DNA of 64,000 bases from [Mycobacterium] crassicus (GTDB lineage: Bacteria; Actinomycetota; Actinomycetes; Mycobacteriales; Mycobacteriaceae): positions 4,807,804 to 4,871,803 of the forward strand of contig NZ_CP084029.1 in assembly GCF_020181615.1 (NCBI RefSeq). Reading direction: 5' to 3'. The first letter of the stretch is position 1; each line of letters opens with the position of its first letter. Below the pieces are notes generated by a model. It saw only the letters and a program-made list of their open reading frames with translations. It was not told where the DNA came from and did not search any database. A program made the translations under genes and the position numbers. This document shows, piece by piece, positions 9,033 to 17,511 of this stretch.

Positions 9033-9917
9033 ATGGCCGCCCGTCCCTCCCCGCAGACCGAACGGGTGGTGAACCTGTTCGAGCACCTGGCGGGTGCGGC
9101 TGACGAGGGCATGACGTTGGCCGAGGTGTCACGTCAATTGAACGTCCACAAAGCCAGCTGCCACTCGATGCTGGCGGAGCTGCTGCGCGCCGGCTGGTTA
9201 CTGCGCGACCCGGTTCGCAAGACCTACCACCTCGGCCCGGCCCTGGTTCGGCTCGGCCGCGAGGCGGCCGGCCGTTATCCGGCCCTGGTGCTGGCCCGGT
9301 CGGAGATGGCCGAGCTGTCGGCGGCCACCGGCGCGCACTGCGTTGCCTTCTCGGTGAGCGATGACTACTCCACCGTTGTCGACCAGGTCCGCAGCCCCCA
9401 CGGCGGCGGTCACCCGATGCCGATCGGCACCCAGTTTCCGCACCGTCCGCCGTACGGGGCGTCGATCGCAGCGTGGTCGGGACCGGATGTCCGGGAGCAG
9501 TGGCTGGCCGCCGTCCCCGGGGACGTGCGTGATCGTTACCGCCAGGCCCTCGCCGCCGCCGGGCAACGGGGCTACGCGGTGGGACTGCACATCCTGCCCG
9601 ACCTACGCCTGCAGGAACTGGCGCTGATCGTGCGTAGCGCCGAGGTACGTTCCACCCGGCTCAGCCAGCTGGCGCAGGCCTTGACCGACGAGCTGATCCA
9701 CACCGAGGAGTGGTTCCCGATCAGCCTGGCGCCCGACCGTGCCTACACGGTGAGCCACATCGATTCCCCCATCCTGGGGCCGGAGTCGCGCGTCGAGTTG
9801 ATGCTGAGCCTGGTTCCCCGCGCCGACCCGATGAGCGGCGTCCTGGTCACCGATCTGGGAACGCAGCTCTGTGCGGCAACCCGCCGACTCAGCACCGCCC
9901 TGGCCGCCGAAGGTTAG
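9033..9917 (+). CDS. IclR family transcriptional regulator
   Basis: A 294-residue protein with an N-terminal winged helix (about residues 8-70; MTLAEVSRQLNVHKASCHSMLAEL) and a C-terminal IclR effector-binding domain (YPALVLARSEMAELSAATGAHCVAFSV onward). IclR proteins sense small aromatic or organic acids. ATG 9033 was chosen; an in-frame ATG at 9006 is also possible. It is divergent from the amidohydrolase/SDR operon, its most likely target. The tail is slightly longer than usual. Confidence 0.85.
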   Translation: MAARPSPQTERVVNLFEHLAGAADEGMTLAEVSRQLNVHKASCHSMLAELLRAGWLLRDPVRKTYHLGPALVRLGREAAGRYPALVLARSEMAELSAATGAHCVAFSVSDDYSTVVDQVRSPHGGGHPMPIGTQFPHRPPYGASIAAWSGPDVREQWLAAVPGDVRDRYRQALAAAGQRGYAVGLHILPDLRLQELALIVRSAEVRSTRLSQLAQALTDELIHTEEWFPISLAPDRAYTVSHIDSPILGPESRVELMLSLVPRADPMSGVLVTDLGTQLCAATRRLSTALAAEG

Positions 9918-10026
9918 GTCGGCCCCCGACGCCCGGAGCGCACTGAAGTGGGCTGCGGCAAACCCGCGCGATACTGTGCTCTGGTCGGCCACAGCAGACC
10001 TGCCGATAGAACGGTTGAGTCAATTC

Positions 10027-11055
10027 ATGACCGCACCAGAGACGTCGGCGATGGAAGCCCGGGTCGGCCACTACTACCAGATGGACGGCACGTACGTCGT
10101 CGGCCGGGAGAAGGTCCGCGAGTACGCCCGCGCCGTACAGGACTACCACCCCGCGCACTGGGATGCCGCCGCCGCCGCGGAGATGGGCTACTCGGGGCTG
10201 GTGGCGCCGCTGACGTTCACCTCGACTCCCGGGATGGCGTGCAACCGCGAGATGTTCGAATCCGTCGTCGTCGGCTACGACACCTACATGCAGACCGAAG
10301 AGGTCTTCGAGCAGCACCGCCCGATCGTGGACGGCGACGAGCTGACCATCGACGTCGAGCTGACCTCGGTGCGCCGGATCGCCGGCCGCGACCTGATCAC
10401 CGTCACCAACACCTTCACCGACACCGCGGGGGAAGTGGTGCACACCCTGCACACCACCGTCGTCGGCGTCACCGCCGAGGACATCGGCCCCGAGGTCAAG
10501 ACCGCGGTGCAGCGCGCGATGATGCACGACGTCAACATCCTCGACGTCGGCGAATCGGCCGCGAACTACGAGAAGACGGTGCGGCCCGAGGGCGAGATCC
10601 GGATCTCCGAGGGAGGCCTGACCCGCACCCCGGCGACGCCGTCCTTCGACGAGGTGAAGGTCGGCGACGCGTTGCCGGTGCACCACACCCGACTGTCCCG
10701 GGGCGACCTGGTGAACTATGCCGGGGTGGCCGGCGACGCCAACCCGATTCACTGGGACGAGGAGATCGCCAAGCTGGCCGGGCTGCCCGACGTGATCGCG
10801 CACGGCATGCTCACCATGGGCCTGGGCGCCGGTTTCGCCTCCGCCTGGACCGGCGACCCCGGGGCGGTCACCCGCTACGCGGTGCGACTGTCGGCGCCGG
10901 CGATCGTGTCGGCCAAGGAAGGCGCCGACATCGAATTCAGCGGCAAGATCAAGTCACTCGACCCCGAGACCCGCACCGGGGTCCTGCTGGTCGGCGCGAA
11001 GTCCTGCGACAAGAAGATCTTCGGTCTGGCGACGCTGAACGTCCGCTTCCGCTGA
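10027..11055 (+). CDS. Fused HadA-HadB-like (3R)-hydroxyacyl dehydratase
   Basis: A 342-residue double-hotdog protein. Residues about 1-165 resemble mycobacterial HadA (GREKVREYARAVQ..., GLVAPLTF). Residues about 200-342 resemble HadB, with the hydratase motif YAGVAGDANPIHWDEE carrying the catalytic Asp/His and IAHGMLTMGLG. HadA/HadB are normally separate subunits of the FAS-II dehydratase; here they are one polypeptide, so it may hydrate or dehydrate acyl-CoA/ACP intermediates in the surrounding catabolic region. The ATG start matches the HadA start. It converges with the next gene. Confidence 0.88.
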   Translation: MTAPETSAMEARVGHYYQMDGTYVVGREKVREYARAVQDYHPAHWDAAAAAEMGYSGLVAPLTFTSTPGMACNREMFESVVVGYDTYMQTEEVFEQHRPIVDGDELTIDVELTSVRRIAGRDLITVTNTFTDTAGEVVHTLHTTVVGVTAEDIGPEVKTAVQRAMMHDVNILDVGESAANYEKTVRPEGEIRISEGGLTRTPATPSFDEVKVGDALPVHHTRLSRGDLVNYAGVAGDANPIHWDEEIAKLAGLPDVIAHGMLTMGLGAGFASAWTGDPGAVTRYAVRLSAPAIVSAKEGADIEFSGKIKSLDPETRTGVLLVGAKSCDKKIFGLATLNVRFR

Positions 11056-11073
11056 ACCCCGGTCAGCCGGGGG

Positions 11074-11826
11074 TCAGCCCGGAACGGCGGCCTTCAGCGA
11101 CTCCAACGCGGCGGTGCTGAGGCGGGCCAACTCCGCGGCCTCGGCCGGATCGAGGGCAGCCGCGAACAGATCCGCCATCCGCCGGTTGGTCACCTGCTCG
11201 ATCTGCGCGTACTCGTCGCGCTTGGCGGCGCCGTCGGCGTAGGGCTCGGGCCAACCGAACATGGCGGCGTACTGCGGTCCCTTGTTGAGCATGTGAGCCT
11301 CGATCGGGGTGACACCGGAGATGCACAGCGCGTTGAAGTGCACCGCGGCCCGCAGTTCGCGCAGCACGAACATCACCTGCAGTGCCCGGGCGGCGGCATC
11401 GTCGGCCAAAGGCATCGCACGCCAGCCCGCGTATAGCGGCAGCCCCGCGGACGCCGTCGCGGCGATGACCTTCTCACCCAGCTCGGCGATCCGATCCAGC
11501 CCGTCGGCGCCGGCCAGATACTTGCGTCCGAACCCCGCGGTCTGGTCCCAATACAGTTGCGCCGCACCGGCAGCGCCGCGTACCGCGACACCTTCGTCCC
11601 ACATCGCGCCCAGCGAGGTCGGCTCGAACACCGCGAACACCGACGCGACGGTGCCACCGCTGGCCTCACCCAGGACTCCCCCGCGGCCGGCCACGTAGCC
11701 CGCCAACGGGTTCACGTAGCCGGCGGCGATGCTTTCACCGAAGGTCTCCGGGTGCAGCATGAAGATCGCGACGGCCTGCTCCATCGCGGTTCCGGTCGCG
11801 TCAACGGCGTCCAACATCTCGCTCAT
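11074..11826 (-). CDS. SCO6745-family protein
   Basis: A 250-residue all-alpha protein. The N-terminal IFMLHPETF...GYVAGRGGVLGEASGGTVASVFAVFEP segment matches the actinobacterial SCO6745-like family, which has no established enzymatic function. No membrane segment or signal peptide is visible. Start ATG 11826 has a GGAG site. It lies 53 bp downstream of a TetR gene on the same strand, so it may be the last gene of the TetR/crotonase/acyl-CoA dehydrogenase operon. The family call is from memory of conserved blocks. Confidence 0.65.
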   Translation of the reverse strand: MSEMLDAVDATGTAMEQAVAIFMLHPETFGESIAAGYVNPLAGYVAGRGGVLGEASGGTVASVFAVFEPTSLGAMWDEGVAVRGAAGAAQLYWDQTAGFGRKYLAGADGLDRIAELGEKVIAATASAGLPLYAGWRAMPLADDAAARALQVMFVLRELRAAVHFNALCISGVTPIEAHMLNKGPQYAAMFGWPEPYADGAAKRDEYAQIEQVTNRRMADLFAAALDPAEAAELARLSTAALESLKAAVPG

Positions 11827-11879
11827 AGCCTTGTCTCCATCCTTCGGTTCATCGGGCGGTTCCAGTCTTGCATCAGGCA

Positions 11880-12527
11880 TCAGGTATCCGGCAGGGGTCC
11901 CCACAGCCCGGCCGGGCGGCCGAGGAGGCCCAGCACCGCGTCGCGGAGCGTCGACACCATCGCGATGGGCCGCAACGCGTCCGGGTTGAGCATCCATTGG
12001 TATCCGACGCCGCGCAGCATCCCCTCGATCGCCACCGACGCGGCGACGGGATCGATGTCGGTGCGCGCGGTTCCATCCTGCTGCGCCTCCACGATCCAAC
12101 GCCGCAGCCGCCGGCGGTAGGACTCGTCATGGCGGGCGAGCAGTTGCTGGATGGCCGGTTCGAGGCCGGGCGCTTCACTGGCCAGCACCTGCAGCACCCG
12201 CGATGCCACCGGGTTGGTCTCCAGTCCGGCCATCGCCACTTCGATGGCGTGCGCCAGCGCGGCCATCCCACGACGCGGTTCGGCCGACTGAATGCGCTCG
12301 TCCCAGTTGTGGGCGATCTCTTCGATGATCTTCTCGACGATCTCCGACTTCGACGTGAAGTGATAGTCGGCAAGTCCGCGACTGTAGCCGGCACGCTCGC
12401 CGATTCTGGCCATGGTGGCGTGGCTGAAACCGCCTTCGGCGATGAGGGATTGGGCGGCTTCGATCATTTTGCGTTGTGCGGCGGTGCCGCGTTCCTGCTT
12501 GCGTGAGGGTGGGTTGGGTGCGGCCAT
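11880..12527 (-). CDS. TetR/AcrR family transcriptional regulator
   Basis: A 215-residue protein with an N-terminal basic stretch (PSRKQERGTAAQRK) and a helix-turn-helix at about residues 35-60 (ATMARIGERAGYSRGLADYHF). The C-terminal helical domain resembles the BetI/TetR_C group. The ATG lies 3 bp after the crotonase stop, so it is co-transcribed with the acyl-CoA dehydrogenase genes and probably represses that operon. A lipid or acyl-CoA ligand is inferred from context only. Confidence 0.87.
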   Translation of the reverse strand: MAAPNPPSRKQERGTAAQRKMIEAAQSLIAEGGFSHATMARIGERAGYSRGLADYHFTSKSEIVEKIIEEIAHNWDERIQSAEPRRGMAALAHAIEVAMAGLETNPVASRVLQVLASEAPGLEPAIQQLLARHDESYRRRLRRWIVEAQQDGTARTDIDPVAASVAIEGMLRGVGYQWMLNPDALRPIAMVSTLRDAVLGLLGRPAGLWGPLPDT

Positions 12528-12530
12528 GCC

Positions 12531-13295
12531 TCAGCGCCCGGTGAACCGCGGGGCGCGTCGCTGGGCCGACGCAGCGACGCCCTCAACGAAGTCCGCGGTG
12601 TGCTGCAGCCGGGTCTGTTCGGCGAGTTCGTGGCCGGTGGCCGCCGCGACGGCCTCGGCCAACCCGGCACGCATGGTGGCGCGGATGCTGGTCAGCGCCT
12701 GCGGGGCCGAGGCCGCGATGCGCTGGGCGAACCGCAGCGCGGCCGGGCGCACGTCGCCGTCGGCGGCCAGCTCGTCGAGCAGCCCGGCCCGGTGGGCCAC
12801 TTCGCCGCCGAACCGCTCACCGGTCAGCAGCCATTCGAGTGCCCGCTGCTGCCCGACCACCCGCGGCAGGGTCGCGGTGATCCCGAACCCCGGATGGAAT
12901 CCGAGTTGGCTGAAGTTGGCCGCGAACCTCGACGACGGCGACCCGACGCGGAAGTCCGCGCTGAGCGCCAGACCGAGTCCGCCGCCGATCGCGGCGCCGG
13001 CGACCGCCGCGACGACCGGGGTCCGGGCCCGGAACAGTCGCACGGCCTGGCGGTAGAGCTCGCCGGCGGAGGAACCGTCCCCGGTGTTGCCGGACAGATC
13101 CGCACCCGCGCAGAAGTTCTTGCCCTGCGCGCACAGCACGATCACCCGGCAGTTCTCGACTGTGTTGTCGAGCCGCTCGTAGGTATCGGCGAGGTCGCGG
13201 ATCAGGGTGGCGTCGAAGAAGTTGTTCGGCGGGCGGCGCAGCTCGACAACCGCTACGTGCCCGGTGAGCTCGACGGCTAGTTCCGGCGCGGTCAC
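12531..13295 (-). CDS. Enoyl-CoA hydratase/isomerase family protein
   Basis: A 254-residue crotonase. The oxyanion-hole segments are KNFCAGADL (about residues 59-67) and AAIGGGLGLALSADFR (about 101-116). The residue aligned to catalytic Glu144 of enoyl-CoA hydratase is not obvious in FHPGFGITATLPR, so isomerase, hydrolase or other crotonase chemistry is possible. The start is GTG at 13295, overlapping the hydrolase stop (GTGA). It is part of a tightly overlapping operon with two acyl-CoA dehydrogenases and an alpha/beta hydrolase. Confidence 0.87.
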   Translation of the reverse strand: MTAPELAVELTGHVAVVELRRPPNNFFDATLIRDLADTYERLDNTVENCRVIVLCAQGKNFCAGADLSGNTGDGSSAGELYRQAVRLFRARTPVVAAVAGAAIGGGLGLALSADFRVGSPSSRFAANFSQLGFHPGFGITATLPRVVGQQRALEWLLTGERFGGEVAHRAGLLDELAADGDVRPAALRFAQRIAASAPQALTSIRATMRAGLAEAVAAATGHELAEQTRLQHTADFVEGVAASAQRRAPRFTGR

Positions 13296-14056
13296 AGCCG
13301 GTCCAGAAAGTCGCCGACGGCGGTGTTGAACACCTCGGGCTGATCCATGTTGGCGGCGTGCCCGGCGTCGTCGATGACGACCTTGTGGGCATTCGGTATG
13401 CGCCGCTGCAGGTAGTCGGCGGGGGCCAGGAACTTGGTGTCCTGGGCTCCCACCACCACCAGGGCCGGCACCGTGATGTCGCCCAGTGATTCGATCACCC
13501 GGGCGTCGTGTTGGGCCATGATGCCGCGGGCGGCACGCGGCAGTCCCTCGGGGTGGGCGTGGACCGCTTGTCCGGTTTCGGCGGTGATACCCGAAAGGGC
13601 TTCACCGCGTTCGAGTTTCGCGGCCTGTCGCTCCACCCAATCGTTCCACCCGGCGCGGGCTTCGTCGTTGCGGTAGCCCGGCCCGGAGTCGACGAGCAAC
13701 AGGGCCGCCACCCGCTGCGGGTGAGCGAGGTGGAACGCCAGGGAAAGGTAGCCGCCCAACGACATTCCGCCGATCACCGCCCGCTGCGCGCCGGCCGCGT
13801 CCAGGACGGCGGCCATGTCCTCGACGCTGAGCCGCTCGCTGTAGTGCGCCATGTCCGCCGGGGCGTCGCTGCTGCCGTGCCCGCGCAGGTCCCACACGAT
13901 CACCGGCCGATCCGCCGACAGCGCGTCGACGTTGCGGTCCCACATTCCGGCGGTGGCGCCGAAGCCGTGGGTGAGCAGTATCGGGATTCCGGACGCCTGC
14001 GGGTTGTGCACCCGGTAGGCCAGCGTGACACCGTCGGGTCGCTGCAGCCGGTTCAT
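13292..14056 (-). CDS. Alpha/beta fold hydrolase
   Basis: A 254-residue hydrolase with the nucleophile elbow GGMSLGG (GxSxG) and oxyanion segment LLTHGFGAT. The DLRGHGSSD strand, DTKFL acid region and DDAGHAANMDQP catalytic-His motif complete the triad. Its size and motifs match meta-cleavage-product hydrolases and 3-oxoadipate enol-lactonase-like esterases. ATG 14056 overlaps the acyl-CoA dehydrogenase stop (ATGA) and its own stop overlaps the crotonase GTG. In this operon it may hydrolyse a ring-cleavage product or thioester. Confidence 0.86.
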   Translation of the reverse strand: MNRLQRPDGVTLAYRVHNPQASGIPILLTHGFGATAGMWDRNVDALSADRPVIVWDLRGHGSSDAPADMAHYSERLSVEDMAAVLDAAGAQRAVIGGMSLGGYLSLAFHLAHPQRVAALLLVDSGPGYRNDEARAGWNDWVERQAAKLERGEALSGITAETGQAVHAHPEGLPRAARGIMAQHDARVIESLGDITVPALVVVGAQDTKFLAPADYLQRRIPNAHKVVIDDAGHAANMDQPEVFNTAVGDFLDRL

Positions 14057-15105
14057 CTCAGCACCGCCGACACCACCGCGGAGCCGGATTGGATGGCCGG
14101 GTAGAGCGCGTCGGGTCCGGCCGCCACCAGCGTGTCGCCGAGCAGGTCGGCCCAGCGGTGATGGCCGCCGCCTTCGGTGCGCCAGGCCCACAGTCGTCGG
14201 GTGAGGTATTGCAACGGGTACTCCTTCGTCATACCGATGGCGCCGTGCGCCTGGTGTGCGGCGCGCGCCGCGAGTTGTGCACCCCGGTCGGCGAGCAGCT
14301 TGGCGCAGGCGATCTCGAAGCTCGCCCGGCCACGCTCGACGGCCGTGACCGCACCGTCGATAGCGGCCGCGACGACGGTGGCCTGTTGGTGGATGGTGAC
14401 CAGATGCGCCTGCACGGCCTGGAACCGGCCGATCGGGCGGCCGAACTGCTCGCGTTCGCCGGTGTAACGCAACGTCATTGCGGCCACGGCACTCAACGCA
14501 CCGCCGATGAGAGCCGCCCGGCCCAGCGCGGTCCGCTCGCAGAGGTCCTGCTCGGTGACCGGCGCGTCGGCGCGGGCGGTCACCGCCACGCCGTCGAACC
14601 GCAGGGTGTCACGGGGCTCGTCGGCGAGGTTGACCCCGCGATCGCAGCTCGGACCGCCGGCTCCCGGCCCGGGGGCCAGCACCACGACGCCGTCGACCAG
14701 CCCGATCAGGTGCTCGGCCCGATGACCCCACGGCACGCCGTGCACCGTGCCGAACAGCCGGTCGCCGTCGAGCCGCAGCGATCCGGGCGGCAGCACGGTG
14801 CGGACACCTTCGGGCAGCGCCAACCCGGCGGCGGCCAGCAGCCAGCCCCCGACCAGTCCTGCCTCGGCGAGCGGCACCGGTGCCGCGTGGACGCCGGCGG
14901 CCTGCAGCAGCTGGGCCGCGTCCGCCACGCTGCCACCCGATCCGCCGAGTTCTTCGGGGACTCCGACGTCGAGGAACCCGGTGTGCTGCAACGCTTCCCA
15001 CAGCGGCCCGATCCATCCGGCGGCTTCGGCCTCGCCGATCGCCTGCCACCCGCTGTGCTCGGCGAACAGCCGGTCGGCGACGCTGCGCAGCTCGCCGGCG
15101 CTCAC
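14053..15105 (-). CDS. Acyl-CoA dehydrogenase family protein (small subunit-like)
   Basis: A 350-residue acyl-CoA dehydrogenase-fold protein with the C-terminal FAD-domain helices (REQFGRPIGRFQAVQAHL, QAHGAIGMTKEYPLQYLTRRLWAWR). The middle domain is degenerate compared with the neighbouring 382-residue gene, as in mycobacterial FadE pairs that form alpha2beta2 heterotetramers. The start is GTG 15105, overlapping the upstream FadE stop. Heterotetramer formation with the upstream gene is inferred. FadE pairs of this kind act on sterol side-chain or cyclic acyl-CoAs. Confidence 0.87.
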   Translation of the reverse strand: MSAGELRSVADRLFAEHSGWQAIGEAEAAGWIGPLWEALQHTGFLDVGVPEELGGSGGSVADAAQLLQAAGVHAAPVPLAEAGLVGGWLLAAAGLALPEGVRTVLPPGSLRLDGDRLFGTVHGVPWGHRAEHLIGLVDGVVVLAPGPGAGGPSCDRGVNLADEPRDTLRFDGVAVTARADAPVTEQDLCERTALGRAALIGGALSAVAAMTLRYTGEREQFGRPIGRFQAVQAHLVTIHQQATVVAAAIDGAVTAVERGRASFEIACAKLLADRGAQLAARAAHQAHGAIGMTKEYPLQYLTRRLWAWRTEGGGHHRWADLLGDTLVAAGPDALYPAIQSGSAVVSAVLR

Positions 15106-16250
15106 GCCAGCCCCTTGGCGGCCACCGAACGCAGCACCTCGGTGGTTCCGCCCCGGATGGTGAACGACGGGGCGTCCAGCACGGCGCGGTGCAGCAGCCG
15201 CTCGAACAGTGACGGTGGCTGCGCGGGGTCGAGGCTGCACACCAGTTCCCGGTCCAGCAGCTCCTGCAGCGCCAACACCACGTCCTGTTCGAAGCGGGTG
15301 CCCATCTCTTTGATGAGCGCGGCCTCGGCGGCGGGGGTTTCGCCGGCGTCGATCGCCCGGGCCACCGCTAGTGAGAGTCGGCGCAGCGCCCAGTACTGGG
15401 CCGCCTGCTCACCGACCAGCCGGCGTCCGGCCGTGCCGGCGGCCAGCTCCGGGTGCTCGCGGATGAATTCCTGGACCAGCAGAAAGGTCGAGATCCACCG
15501 GTCCGGCCCGCTGCGCTCGAAGGCGAGTTCGCTGGTGTTCTGCGCCCAGCCCTGGCCGATCTCGCCGATCACCATGTCGTCGAGGACCGCCACGTCGTCG
15601 AAGACCACCTGCGCGAAATGGCCGGTGCTGCCGTCCAGGTACGGGATCGGTTCGACGGTCACGCCGGGGCTGCGCATGTCGATCAGGAACCGGCTGAGGC
15701 CCTCGTGCCGGGCGCCGTCCCCGGTGCGGCACAGCGCGATCATGTAGTCGGCGTACATCGCGTTGCTGGTCCACACCTTGACGCCGGACACCCGCCAGCC
15801 GCCGTCGGTGCGCACGCCCCGGGTTCGCACGGAGGCGAGGTCGCTGCCGGCGTCCGGCTCGCTCATGCCGATACAGAAGCACAGTTCGCCACGGCAGATC
15901 CGCGGGAGCAGCCACTGCTTCTGCTGCTCGGTGCCGTAGCGCAGCAGCACCGGGGCGATCTGCCGGTCCGCCACCCAGTGCTGTCCGACCGGGGCGCCCC
16001 AGCGCAGCAGTTCCTCGACCACGACGAAACGGTCGACGGCGGTGGCTCCGGGTCCGCCGTAGGCCGCCGGTACCGCCATGCCGACCCAGCCGCGCTCGGC
16101 CAGCGCGGCGGAGAACGCCGGATCCACCGGAGCACCCATGCCCAGACCCGGTTCGAATGTTCCGGCGGGCAGCCGCTGGGCCAGGAAGGCGCGGACCTGC
16201 TCGCGCAGGTCCAGTTCCGCCGCGGTGAGTTCGGCAGACGGTAGGTGCAC
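15102..16250 (-). CDS. Acyl-CoA dehydrogenase family protein (large subunit-like)
   Basis: A 382-residue acyl-CoA dehydrogenase with the substrate/FAD signature CIGMSEPDAGSDLASVRTRG and middle beta domain VWTSNAMYADYMIALCRT, ending with a TIRGGTTEVLRS helix typical of the family. The start is GTG 16250. It is first in the operon that continues through the partner FadE, hydrolase, crotonase and TetR. It probably introduces the first alpha-beta double bond with electrons passed to ETF. Confidence 0.88.
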   Translation of the reverse strand: MHLPSAELTAAELDLREQVRAFLAQRLPAGTFEPGLGMGAPVDPAFSAALAERGWVGMAVPAAYGGPGATAVDRFVVVEELLRWGAPVGQHWVADRQIAPVLLRYGTEQQKQWLLPRICRGELCFCIGMSEPDAGSDLASVRTRGVRTDGGWRVSGVKVWTSNAMYADYMIALCRTGDGARHEGLSRFLIDMRSPGVTVEPIPYLDGSTGHFAQVVFDDVAVLDDMVIGEIGQGWAQNTSELAFERSGPDRWISTFLLVQEFIREHPELAAGTAGRRLVGEQAAQYWALRRLSLAVARAIDAGETPAAEAALIKEMGTRFEQDVVLALQELLDRELVCSLDPAQPPSLFERLLHRAVLDAPSFTIRGGTTEVLRSVAAKGLA

Positions 16251-16364
16251 AACCGGGAGACTAACCCAGTTCCTTGTCGTCTAACAAGAGTCTGTCAAAC
16301 AATTGCTCGATCAGCCCTGCGGATCGGCGTCATATTTCCGTCAACTTTGTGCATCGACAAGAAA

Positions 16365-16946
16365 TCACGCCGGCGCCAGCAGTCGTCGGGCGACGTCGGC
16401 GGCCAATTCCACGGTGCCCGCGTCGGGGCCGCCGGCGGAGGTCAGGGTGCGCCGCACCAGGGCCAGCGGCGCGTCGACGACGGCCAGCAGCACGCGGTCG
16501 CGGTCTTGCGCCGGGAAGCGGAGCAGGAAGGCGCCCAGCGCTTCGTAGGTATGGCGGTCGAGGGCGTCGGCGTCGGCCAGCACCGTCGGCGAGCAGTCGA
16601 CGCCGACGAAGTCGGAGCGGCTGTAGCGGGCCAGCAGGGCCGCGGAATCGGAGTTGTCGACGCTCCACTGCAGCAGTTGACGGGCCGCTTCCACACCGAC
16701 CTCCACCGGGTCGCCGTCGGCCGCGAGCACCGGGAAGAACTCGTCGTGGAAGCGGTGCAGCGGCGTGAGCCAGGCCGCGGCGAGCAGGTCGCTGCGCCTG
16801 GGGAACCGGTGATACACCGACCCGCTGGGCGCCCCGACCGCGTGGGCGACAGCGGTGGCGGTGGCCGCCCCCGGGCCGCCGGCCAGGATCAGCCGGGTGG
16901 CTGCGTTGACGAAGTCGTCCGAGGTGAACTTACCTGGCATCGGCAT
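16365..16946 (-). CDS. TetR/AcrR family transcriptional regulator
   Basis: A 193-residue protein (191 if the second ATG at 16940 is used). The helix-turn-helix occupies about residues 25-50 (ATAVAHAVGAPSGSVYHRFPRRSDLL). A perfect 16-base palindrome lies immediately upstream of its start and in front of the divergent SRPBCC/hydrolase genes, a classic autoregulated arrangement. Ligand and regulon are unknown, but the palindrome can be searched genome-wide. Confidence 0.88.
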   Translation of the reverse strand: MPMPGKFTSDDFVNAATRLILAGGPGAATATAVAHAVGAPSGSVYHRFPRRSDLLAAAWLTPLHRFHDEFFPVLAADGDPVEVGVEAARQLLQWSVDNSDSAALLARYSRSDFVGVDCSPTVLADADALDRHTYEALGAFLLRFPAQDRDRVLLAVVDAPLALVRRTLTSAGGPDAGTVELAADVARRLLAPA

Positions 16947-16950
16947 GAAA

Positions 16951-16966
16951 TAGAGAGTACTCTCTA
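16951..16966. promoter_or_regulatory. Perfect palindromic TetR operator
   Basis: TAGAGAGTACTCTCTA is a perfect 16-base palindrome five bases upstream of the TetR ATG, in the divergent promoter shared with the SRPBCC gene. Its position over the regulator's own promoter supports autorepression and control of both directions. Binding is inferred. Confidence 0.75.
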
Positions 16967-17004
16967 ACGCAATTAGTGATGTGTCTCTAGATCGGAGGGT
17001 GACG

Positions 17005-17511
17005 ATGCGAGTCAACAATGTGCACAGCCGGGTGTTCGCCGTCGATAGTCTCGAGCAGGTGGGTGCCCTGATCGACAGCCTCGCCACCGCAGACGATCGG
17101 CTCTGGCCGCATGAGACCTGGCCGGCGGTGCGGTTCGACCGGCCACTCGGGGTCGGCGCGAGGGGCGGGCACGGACCGGTCCGCTACGACATCACCGAAT
17201 ACCAGCCGGCCCGGCGGCTGCGCTGCGGCTTCACCAACCCGACCGGCCTGCACGGCTATCACGAATGGACCGCCCGGCCGGTGCCCGGCGGCTACGAGCT
17301 GCGCCACAGCCTGATCGCGAACACCACCGGATGGACGGTGCTGAGCTGGCCGTTGATGTGGCGGCCGTTGCATGACGCACTCGTCGAGGACGCCCTCGAC
17401 AAGGCGGCCGGGCACCTGGGCATTCGCGCCGCCAGGACGTGGTGGTCCGGCTATGTGCGGGCACTGCGACGCACCGCGAAAGTCCGCCGACGCCCGAAGG
17501 TCGGCGTGTGA
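17005..17511 (+). CDS. SRPBCC family protein
   Basis: A 168-residue START/Bet v1-like protein, as judged by pattern (RVFAVDSLEQVGALI; VRYDITEYQPARRLRCGF; YHEWTARPVPGGYELRHS). Such proteins have a hydrophobic cavity that binds lipids or aromatic compounds. GGAGG precedes ATG 17005. Its TGA overlaps the GTG of the following hydrolase (GTGA), and the pair is divergent from the TetR gene with the perfect palindrome. It may be a binding protein or an induced hydrolase partner. Confidence 0.72.
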   Translation: MRVNNVHSRVFAVDSLEQVGALIDSLATADDRLWPHETWPAVRFDRPLGVGARGGHGPVRYDITEYQPARRLRCGFTNPTGLHGYHEWTARPVPGGYELRHSLIANTTGWTVLSWPLMWRPLHDALVEDALDKAAGHLGIRAARTWWSGYVRALRRTAKVRRRPKVGV

